From NCBI GenBank assembly GCA_902783215.1, contig CACZQD010000034.1, forward strand, positions 1-9,684: a DNA stretch of 9,684 bases, given 5' to 3'. The notes beneath the pieces were generated by a model. It saw only the letters and a list, made by a program, of their open reading frames with translations. It was not told where the DNA came from and searched no databases. Source of the DNA: an uncultured Erysipelotrichaceae bacterium (GTDB lineage Bacteria; Bacillota_I; Bacilli_A; RF39; UBA660). The position numbers and the translations under genes were made by a program. Positions 1 to 4,903 of this stretch are shown one piece after another (position 1 is the first letter of the stretch; every line of letters begins with the position of its first letter).

Positions 1-6
1 AAATAA

Positions 7-83
7 TGGTGGGCGATATAGGACTCGAACCTATGACCCCCTGCTTGTAAGGCAGGTGCTCTAACCAACTGAGCTAATCGCCC
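7..83 (-). tRNA. tRNA-Val (anticodon UAC)
   Basis: The reverse complement folds as a complete cloverleaf. The 7-bp acceptor stem pairs GGGCGAT (83-77) with ATCGCCC (17-11). The D arm reads TAGCTCAGTTGGTTAGAGCA, the anticodon stem pairs CCTGC with GCAGG around loop CTTACAA, and the T arm carries GGTTCGAGTCC. The central loop triplet TAC specifies valine. The discriminator is A, and the CCA end is encoded (positions 9-7), so it need not be added after transcription. The window starts only six bases beyond the 3' end, so further tRNAs in the same unit cannot be excluded. Confidence 0.97.
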
Positions 84-103
84 AAAAAATATTGACGTAA
101 TTA

Positions 104-132
104 AATATACCATGTAACCTTAAATTTGTCAA
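104..132 (-). promoter_or_regulatory. SigA-type promoter for tRNA-Val
   Basis: On the minus strand, TTGACA (132-127) is followed by a 17-nt spacer and TATATT (109-104), with an extended TG one base before the -10. The predicted start lies about 14 nt before the mature tRNA. This is a perfect -35 with a one-mismatch -10 in a position that makes sense for a strongly expressed RNA gene. Confidence 0.75.
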
Positions 133-150
133 TAGAATTTAACATTATTT

Positions 151-519
151 TTAATTTTTTGATGATTTTTCTATTCTTTTTAGCCCTTCTTCAATCCAAA
201 TTGGTAAAAAATAATCTAACGTTTTAAAACCTAGTCTAGTTTCTTTTAACCTTTTTTTTCGGTAAAACTTTTTTTGTTTAAAATTTATGTTTTTAATACT
301 TAATTTTAATTGTCCCATTTCTTCATCTACTTCTAATATTTCAGCAAAAATTATATCACCAATTTTTACAAAATCATTAATGTTTTTAACATATCCATGA
401 GACACTTCTGAAATATGTATTAACCCACTATAATAATCATCACAAGAGACAAATACACCATATGACTCAATACCAGTGACCGTTGCTCTTACTATATTTC
501 CCTTTCTAATTTTTGCCAT
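151..519 (-). CDS. yugI: S1-domain RNA-binding protein, YugI/CvfD (general stress protein 13) family
   Basis: This 122-residue cytoplasmic protein is probably a post-transcriptional or ribosome-associated regulator. One S1 (OB-fold) RNA-binding domain spans about residues 7-76, with family motifs GIESYGVFV, GLIHISEVSHGYV and the closing GQLKLSIK. A very basic linker (about 79-97) and a short C-terminal segment (GFKTLDYFLPIWIEEGL) follow, resembling the GFNTL...WIE tail of B. subtilis YugI; that tail separates it from ribosomal S1 fragments. The start at 519 was chosen because GGTGG lies five bases upstream and the S1 homology begins at once; a Met nine codons earlier has no ribosome site and sits on the promoter. 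It is divergent from the NifU-domain gene. In Streptococcus the relative CvfD affects virulence and stress translation; the role here is inferred. Confidence 0.88.
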   Translation of the reverse strand: MAKIRKGNIVRATVTGIESYGVFVSCDDYYSGLIHISEVSHGYVKNINDFVKIGDIIFAEILEVDEEMGQLKLSIKNINFKQKKFYRKKRLKETRLGFKTLDYFLPIWIEEGLKRIEKSSKN

Positions 520-534
520 ATAACCACCATTTAC

Positions 535-563
535 ATTATAACACATTTTTTTTACAAAAAAAA
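535..563 (-). promoter_or_regulatory. Extended -10 promoter for the S1-domain gene
   Basis: On the minus strand a consensus TATAAT (540-535) is preceded by TG plus one base, giving an extended -10. The -35 position, 17 nt further up, is only a run of T (563-558), so recognition probably depends on the extended -10. Six bases separate the -10 from the GGTGG ribosome site (528-524). Confidence 0.6.
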
Positions 564-564
564 C

Positions 565-593
565 TTTACAAATTCATTTCAATTAGATATAAT
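565..593 (+). promoter_or_regulatory. SigA promoter for the NifU-domain gene
   Basis: TTTACA (565-570), a 17-nt spacer and a perfect TATAAT (588-593) form a near-consensus housekeeping promoter. The predicted start falls at about position 600, immediately at the ribosome binding site (601-605). The leader would be about 12 nt. Confidence 0.75.
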
Positions 594-611
594 ATCAATC
601 AGGTGATGGAA

Positions 612-842
612 ATGAAAACTGTTGAAGAAAGAATTATAGAAATTTTAGATAAATTAAGACCATTTTTAATTAATGACGGAGGTAATATTGAATTTGTCAA
701 GTATGAAAATAATGTTGTCTATATCAGAATGATGGGGTCTTGTGCGAACTGTCATATGTTAGATATAACTTTAAAGGATGGAATTGAGTCAGCTATTATT
801 AGTGAAATTCCAGAAGTAGAAGGAGTAGTTAATATTGTTTAA
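612..842 (+). CDS. Stand-alone NifU C-terminal-domain iron-sulfur scaffold protein
   Basis: This 76-residue cytoplasmic protein consists only of a NifU C-terminal (Nfu) domain. Family landmarks are visible in order: an N-terminal helix ending in LRPFLINDGGNIEF, the cysteine pair in GSCANCHM (Cys44 and Cys47), and the closing PEVEGVVNI. The CxxC of two subunits is known in this family to hold a labile [4Fe-4S] cluster that is passed to apo-proteins. The start at 612 has AGGTG six bases upstream; the in-frame Met at 606 overlaps that site, and the longer frame from 513 would run through the promoter. It is shorter than B. subtilis YutI (about 110 residues) and lacks any extra N-terminal part. 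Its 3' end overlaps the convergent YutH-like gene by 14 nt and contains the terminator. Confidence 0.9.
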   Translation: MKTVEERIIEILDKLRPFLINDGGNIEFVKYENNVVYIRMMGSCANCHMLDITLKDGIESAIISEIPEVEGVVNIV

Positions 843-853
843 CTACTTTTTTT
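824..853 (+). terminator. Intrinsic terminator inside the end of the NifU-domain gene
   Basis: AGTAGTTAA (824-832) pairs perfectly with TTAACTACT (839-847) around the loop TATTGT, followed by seven T (847-853); outward G-T pairs can lengthen the stem. The stop codon (840-842) lies inside the right arm. The tract of T follows only on the plus strand, so it should terminate the NifU-domain transcript and not the convergent one. Confidence 0.8.
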
Positions 854-1719
854 AACCAATTAATTTCGGGAATAGAATAATTTTTACATAATTCGTTATA
901 TACTTCCGATAAAAATATTTCATAATCTTCCAATTTATTTATAATTAAATCTATTTTATCTTCTGTTTCTCGTTCTTTGATTATTTCATCGTATATATCA
1001 AAATAATATGAAGGATATATTAATCTAGATATAAAGAGAATAATTTCATTGTATGATAAATAATTATTTTGGATATATTCTTGCACTTCATCTATAGGAT
1101 TATATCTATAAAAATACGTATGTTTAAAATATTCTGCTATATCTCTAACTCTACTATCTACAATAATCTCTAAAGGGTTATATAAGTCGCGTAACGTTGA
1201 AGTATTGTTTATTCGATAATGACTTGTATATTGTACTATTTCATCATTATTTAAGAAGTTTAATAGGCTTATTGCAACTTCAGTAACACCACTATAATAG
1301 GCAAATGATTCATACAATACAGGATATTTTTTTTCAAATTGTTCCATTTGGTATTCATAATAATCTATTTTTTCACACCATTTTTGTTTCCAATTATTTT
1401 TATTAATCGAATCAACTTTAATAGATGATTTGATAATATCGCTTGAAGTTATTTTTCTATTTTTGATATTCTCTTTTAAAAGAACATAAGGAATATCATT
1501 TATGATAGTTATTATTTCATTATTTTTATTTCTAATAATGTCATAGCAATATAAATTATTAGAAATTAGAATTTGATAATTGTATTCTAATTCATTAATA
1601 CTTTTATAATAAGGTAACAATAAATACCAATAATTATTAAATTGAAAATAGTATTGTTGATCATGATGATGTATATCATCAATTACTATATTATAATAAT
1701 AGTTAATTACATTTTTCAT
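829..1719 (-). CDS. yutH: YutH/CotS-like spore coat protein (kinase-fold family)
   Basis: This 296-residue protein is probably associated with the spore coat. Recognition rests on family-type segments in the right order: an N-terminal YYNIVIDDIHHHDQQYYF, a lobe ending IPYVLLKEN (77-84), W110-W114 followed by KIDYYEYQ and YPVLYESFAYYSGVTEVAI (132-150), an HYRINN segment (167-172), IIVDSRVRDIAEYFK (185-199), and the closing IPEINWLKK. The arrangement follows the aminoglycoside phosphotransferase/CotS fold, but the catalytic-loop position reads H-Y-R rather than H-x-D, suggesting a pseudokinase. It is extremely rich in Tyr, Asn and Ile. The start is well supported by AGGAG six bases upstream. 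It lies 44 nt behind the coiled-coil gene and overlaps the convergent NifU-domain gene. Assignment to YutH rather than another CotS paralogue is from memory of the family pattern. Confidence 0.72.
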   Translation of the reverse strand: MKNVINYYYNIVIDDIHHHDQQYYFQFNNYWYLLLPYYKSINELEYNYQILISNNLYCYDIIRNKNNEIITIINDIPYVLLKENIKNRKITSSDIIKSSIKVDSINKNNWKQKWCEKIDYYEYQMEQFEKKYPVLYESFAYYSGVTEVAISLLNFLNNDEIVQYTSHYRINNTSTLRDLYNPLEIIVDSRVRDIAEYFKHTYFYRYNPIDEVQEYIQNNYLSYNEIILFISRLIYPSYYFDIYDEIIKERETEDKIDLIINKLEDYEIFLSEVYNELCKNYSIPEINWLKKVVKQY

Positions 1720-1735
1720 CTTATTCTCCTTTTAA

Positions 1736-1743
1736 ATTATATG
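1736..1743 (-). promoter_or_regulatory. Possible -10 element for the YutH-like gene
   Basis: The minus strand reads CATATAAT just five bases before the AGGAG site. It contains a perfect TATAAT but no good -35 at 17-18 nt. It also fits CATA-type -10 elements of the mother-cell factors SigE/SigK, which would suit a coat gene, but their -35 partner is not clear either. The sigma factor is left open. Confidence 0.3.
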
Positions 1744-1763
1744 AATATAAAAAAAATACATCA

Positions 1764-2387
1764 CTATTGTAATGCACTTTTTATTCTTTCTAATTTTTCA
1801 TTTAATACATTTGCCCTATAATTTAATTTTTCAATAGTTGAATTTAATTCACTATTTTTTTGATTAAGACCAACAATAATATTGTTTAAATTATCTATTT
1901 CAGCAGATAATTCATCATTTCTATTCTTTTCAAATTTATATTTTTTTTCAAGTTCTGCATCATCATAATCATCAGGCTTTTTAGAAACAGCAATTCCTTT
2001 ACCAAATACTTCTTCAAAAACAAATTTTTTTAATCTGAATACTTTAGTATCACGTATTTTTAATTGACTAAAGTTACTTGGATCAATATACACAACAGGA
2101 TTATCTAAATTATTCTGTTTTGCATCAATAATATTAGCAATATCTTGTTTAACTAAATTATATTCTTCTTCATTTGATATAGTTGTACCAACTAGATAAC
2201 CAGTCGGCTTTGGTCCGTTATCAGTATTTATAACTTCCTGTAATATTTTTGCAATATTAAGTATAACAAAATCATTTTCATCTACTTCGCCTAAAGTATA
2301 AATTAAATAATAATTATTATTACTTAGGTAATATATTGCATAAATTTGAACGTTATTATTACTAATAATAACTTGTGCCTGATTCAT
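1764..2387 (-). CDS. Unrecognised protein with long C-terminal coiled coil
   Basis: This is a 207-residue soluble protein with no signal peptide or membrane segment. I do not recognise the family. The N-terminal part (about 1-130) looks like a folded alpha/beta domain: hydrophobic strands at 5-9, 14-20 and 26-31, a helix at 39-52, and a segment 98-129 rich in K, R and F. A short acidic linker (138-145) follows. The C-terminal part (about 146-206) is a coiled coil with an almost unbroken a/d heptad: L160, I164, L167, I171, L174, N178, L181, I185, L188, A192, L195, L199, I202, L206. The lone Asn at a core position suggests a parallel dimer. AGGTGA lies four bases before the start at 2387. It is the first gene of a unit that may continue into the YutH-like gene 44 nt downstream, so a spore-related role is possible but unproven. 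Confidence 0.8.
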   Translation of the reverse strand: MNQAQVIISNNNVQIYAIYYLSNNNYYLIYTLGEVDENDFVILNIAKILQEVINTDNGPKPTGYLVGTTISNEEEYNLVKQDIANIIDAKQNNLDNPVVYIDPSNFSQLKIRDTKVFRLKKFVFEEVFGKGIAVSKKPDDYDDAELEKKYKFEKNRNDELSAEIDNLNNIIVGLNQKNSELNSTIEKLNYRANVLNEKLERIKSALQ

Positions 2388-2412
2388 TTTATCACCTTTT
2401 TATTCTTCTTTA

Positions 2413-2441
2413 ATTATAAATTATTTTTTTATATTTTACAA
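2413..2441 (-). promoter_or_regulatory. SigA-type promoter for the coiled-coil gene
   Basis: On the minus strand TTGTAA (2441-2436), a 17-nt spacer and TATAAT (2418-2413) lie between truA and the coiled-coil gene. The predicted start at about 2406 gives a leader of roughly 19 nt. This makes the gene independent of the truA unit upstream. Confidence 0.62.
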
Positions 2442-2456
2442 GTCATTTTATTAATT

Positions 2457-3197
2457 TTAGTAAAAAACATCTTTTAAATATAATCCACATGCTGGAGCAC
2501 ATACTCCAGCTTTTCTTCTATCTTCAGCATTTAATATATCAATAACCTCTTCACTTTTAATTTTTCCTTCTCCTACTTCAATTAATAAACCAACCATATT
2601 TCTTACCATATATCTTAAAAATCCTGTTCCTAAAAATGATATTGTTATATGATTTAAATCCTTAGTATCGCGAATTAAAAGCGTTTGAATTATTCTTCTA
2701 TTATAATCTTCTTTTTCTTCATTTGCTTTAGTAAATGATTTAAAATTATGTTCTCCTTCTAAATATTTTAGAGCTCTTTCCATTTCTGAAACATCTAATC
2801 TTTTATTATATTGATACTGATAATTTTTCTGAATAGGATTATATTGTCCCATATTAATTTCATATACATACTCTTTAGCAGTAACATTATAACGAGCATG
2901 AAAATCATCAGCTACTTCATCTATATGTTTTATATAAATATCATCTGGAATCAAACTATTTAAACTTTTAATTAATTTATCACACTCTTGTTTTTTTGAT
3001 AAATCAAAATGAGCTTTTTGATTATAGGCATGAACTCCTGCATCAGTACGACCACTGGCATGAATATCAACTTTCTTATCACCATTAATCTTTTTTAAAG
3101 CTTTTTCTATTTCACCTTGTATTGTTTTTGCCTTTGGTTGTTTTTGATAACCATTATAATTTGTTCCATCATATGAAAATGTCATAAAATATCTCAT
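2457..3197 (-). CDS. truA: tRNA pseudouridine(38-40) synthase TruA
   Basis: TruA converts uridines 38, 39 and 40 in the anticodon stem-loop of many tRNAs to pseudouridine, acting as a cytoplasmic homodimer. The 246-residue length is normal. The N-terminal YDGTNYNGYQKQP, the catalytic motif SGRTDAGVHA with nucleophile Asp52, GEHNFKSFT (148-156), GTGFLRYMVRNMVG (190-203) and the final CAPACGLYLKDVFY are all present, so it should be active. AAGAAGG lies seven bases before the start. It sits 63 nt downstream of ecfA2 on the same strand, the neighbourhood usual in Firmicutes, where truA follows ecfA1-ecfA2-ecfT. Here ecfT is absent. No convincing promoter of its own was found, so it is probably read from the ecfA1 promoter. 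Confidence 0.96.
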   Translation of the reverse strand: MRYFMTFSYDGTNYNGYQKQPKAKTIQGEIEKALKKINGDKKVDIHASGRTDAGVHAYNQKAHFDLSKKQECDKLIKSLNSLIPDDIYIKHIDEVADDFHARYNVTAKEYVYEINMGQYNPIQKNYQYQYNKRLDVSEMERALKYLEGEHNFKSFTKANEEKEDYNRRIIQTLLIRDTKDLNHITISFLGTGFLRYMVRNMVGLLIEVGEGKIKSEEVIDILNAEDRRKAGVCAPACGLYLKDVFY

Positions 3198-3241
3198 CTA
3201 TATACCTTCTTTTCTATATATACATATATCTTAACATATTA

Positions 3242-3276
3242 TTTTTATAAAAGCAAAAAATTAACTTTTATAAAAA
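3242..3276. repeat. AT-only inverted repeat at the ecfA2 stop codon
   Basis: Arms TTTTTATAAAAG (3242-3253) and CTTTTATAAAAA (3265-3276) are perfect 12-base inverted copies around an 11-nt loop that contains the ecfA2 stop. Each arm also contains its own palindrome. On the minus strand no T tract follows, so it is a weak candidate terminator or an mRNA 3'-end stabiliser between ecfA2 and truA. Confidence 0.45.
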
Positions 3277-4067
3277 TAAATATCTTTAAGTAAATCATTA
3301 ATATTATCTCTACATTCCATTTTTATATGCTTTTTTTCAGATATTAAAGATTCTATTTCTAATACTTTAGGAAGTGATACATCTAATTTTTTATAGTTTT
3401 TAAACACTTCTTTTTTTAACCCTTCATTAACTACACCATCATTATCCAATATATAAATATAATCACATATTTCATAAATAAAATCACTATTCTTACTGAA
3501 TATAATTATAGTTTTGTGATAACGATTCTTTAGTGTTCTTAATAGTTTTATTAAATCCTTTTTTGATTTATAGTCTAAGTATGTTGTTGGTTCATCTAAA
3601 ATAATTATTTTAGGATTTAATGATAAAGTGGCTGCTAAAGAGACTTTAAATAATTCACCATCACTTAATGTTGTTATTTTTCGTTTTAATATAGACTCAT
3701 CCAACGATACTAATCTCAATGAATCTTGTATATGTTTTAAATTGTTTTTATAATTATATTTATTTAAAAGTGCCAGCATGTGTTCTTTAACTGTATCACT
3801 AAATATCTGGTATGTTGTAATTTGAGACACATATCCTACCTCAAACGCTATCATATCATAACTAATCATTGGATTGTTATAGTTTATTGCTACTCCATCT
3901 AATTCAATGTTTCCATGACTCGGATAAGAAAGTGTACTTAATACATTAGCTAAAGAGCTTTTACCACTTCCGTTATTACCTAAAATACCATTAATCAATC
4001 CTTCCTTAAAAGACATTTTTATATTCTTTAAATTATGATAACTTATATTATTTGCTTTTATTTCCAT
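3261..4067 (-). CDS. ecfA2: ECF transporter ATPase EcfA2-like (switch His lost)
   Basis: This 268-residue ABC ATPase is of the energy-coupling-factor type, which normally powers vitamin or metal uptake with EcfT and a substrate-binding S subunit at the membrane. Walker A is GNNGSGKS (30-37). The Q-loop VSQITTYQIFSDTV keeps Gln82 and resembles the EcfA2 form of this loop. The signature is LSDGE (134-138), and Walker B IIILDEPTTYLD keeps Asp158 and catalytic Glu159. The switch region FSKNSDF (190-196) has no histidine, which is unusual. The C-terminal KLDVSLPKVLEIESLI matches the ECF-specific LDVP helix region. The start at 4067 overlaps ecfA1 by 10 nt, with GGTGA seven bases upstream, so translation is probably coupled. 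No ecfT follows. It could work with an EcfT encoded elsewhere, or may have lost transport function. Confidence 0.85.
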   Translation of the reverse strand: MEIKANNISYHNLKNIKMSFKEGLINGILGNNGSGKSSLANVLSTLSYPSHGNIELDGVAINYNNPMISYDMIAFEVGYVSQITTYQIFSDTVKEHMLALLNKYNYKNNLKHIQDSLRLVSLDESILKRKITTLSDGELFKVSLAATLSLNPKIIILDEPTTYLDYKSKKDLIKLLRTLKNRYHKTIIIFSKNSDFIYEICDYIYILDNDGVVNEGLKKEVFKNYKKLDVSLPKVLEIESLISEKKHIKMECRDNINDLLKDIYFYKS

Positions 4068-4804
4068 ATTTCATTCACCAAATCATTCTTATCTAATATT
4101 ATTTTATCTATTATTTCATAATATTGTAATTTTAATGATAAATCAGCCATAAATGGGAGATTTAAATTGTTTGATAGATATATTTTATCATTATCAAATG
4201 CTGTTTTTAAGATGCTTTTAAAAACTATTTTTTGATTCATAATAGCCATTTCTTCACCCATTAAAACATCTTCAGGATTACTGGAAAAACATATAATAGT
4301 TATTTTTTTTAATTTTTTAAGATAATCAAATACTTTTTTTCGATTTATTTCATCAAGTAAATTAAATGAATTATCAAATATGAATATATCGCTATCTAAA
4401 ACTAGATATGATGCAATAACAATCAATTGTTGAATTCCCACACTCAAACGAAATGGATCTACATCTAAAATTGATTCTATATCAAAATAGTTAACAATCT
4501 TTTTTATTCTATTACTAATTTTTCTTGATGAATAATTGTTTAATTCCATATGAAATAATAATTGTTCTTTTACTGTCTTACCAACTATTTGGTTCAATGG
4601 ATTACTATATATTATGTAGTAATTACCAGATATTTTAATGGACTTATGCTTTTCATTAATTAAATTCACGAGTGTTGTTTTACCACTACCTATTGGTCCT
4701 AAAATTGTTATATGACTACCTTTATTTATTGATAGATTTAGTTTATTAAATATTTTTTTATTTGGATAACTAAATGTTAAATTTTTTATATCTAAAACGC
4801 TCAT
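4058..4804 (-). CDS. ecfA1: Degenerate ECF transporter ATPase EcfA1-like
   Basis: This 248-residue ABC ATPase is shorter than typical EcfA proteins (about 270-285). Family membership is clear from Walker A GPIGSGKT (36-43), the EcfA1-style loop NPLNQIVGKTV (68-78) and the C-terminal NLNLPFMADLSLKL, equivalent to the ECF LDVP segment. Several catalytic residues are missing. The Q-loop Gln is Ser67 (YSNP instead of FQNP), the signature reads LSVGI (120-124) instead of LSGGQ, the Walker B Asp144 is followed by Asn145 instead of the catalytic Glu, and the switch segment CFSSNPED (172-179) has Ser where His is expected. It may bind ATP without hydrolysing it. GGTGG lies four bases before the start. 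It is the first gene of the ecfA1-ecfA2-truA unit, divergent from the germination operon. Confidence 0.83.
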   Translation of the reverse strand: MSVLDIKNLTFSYPNKKIFNKLNLSINKGSHITILGPIGSGKTTLVNLINEKHKSIKISGNYYIIYSNPLNQIVGKTVKEQLLFHMELNNYSSRKISNRIKKIVNYFDIESILDVDPFRLSVGIQQLIVIASYLVLDSDIFIFDNSFNLLDEINRKKVFDYLKKLKKITIICFSSNPEDVLMGEEMAIMNQKIVFKSILKTAFDNDKIYLSNNLNLPFMADLSLKLQYYEIIDKIILDKNDLVNEIWK

Positions 4805-4824
4805 TATACCACCTATATTTTTCT

Positions 4825-4853
4825 ATTATAGTATAAATTTTAAAAGTTGTAAA
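4825..4853 (-). promoter_or_regulatory. SigA promoter for ecfA1-ecfA2-truA
   Basis: On the minus strand TTTACA (4853-4848), exactly 17 nt, then TATAAT (4830-4825). Eleven bases separate the -10 from the GGTGG ribosome site. It has the same hexamers and spacing as the NifU-domain gene promoter, so the degenerate ATPase genes look as though they are expressed in growing cells. Confidence 0.75.
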
Positions 4854-4859
4854 TAAAAT

Positions 4860-4888
4860 ACATTAATTTTTTATAATTGGTAATAATA
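4860..4888 (+). promoter_or_regulatory. Candidate forespore (SigF/SigG-type) promoter for the germination operon
   Basis: GGTAATAATA (4879-4888) matches the SigF -10 consensus GGnnAnAmTA at every fixed position. Fourteen nt upstream, ACATT (4860-4864) is a 3-of-5 match to the -35 GYATA. The -10 ends five bases before the AGGTGA site, like the other promoters here. Germination receptor operons are known to be transcribed in the forespore by SigG, which overlaps SigF in specificity. In such AT-rich DNA a chance match is possible. Confidence 0.38.
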
Positions 4889-4903
4889 AACTTAGGTGAA
4901 AAC

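Noticed and set aside
520..546. Upstream Met giving a nine-residue longer S1-domain protein
   Set aside because: It has no ribosome binding site, and the extra codons lie on the -10 element and leader; GGTGG precedes the Met at 519.
513..611. Longer N-terminal extension of the NifU-domain protein
   Set aside because: The extension would run through a near-consensus promoter, and the family homology begins at the Met at 612.
1664..1680. GATGAT/ATCATC short inverted repeat at the start of the YutH-like gene
   Set aside because: It results from Asp-Ile-His-His codons in AT-rich coding sequence; the arms are six bases with no tail.
4877..4903. TTG start nine codons upstream for GerAA
   Set aside because: It has no Shine-Dalgarno and overlaps the candidate -10; AGGTGA directly precedes the ATG at 4904.
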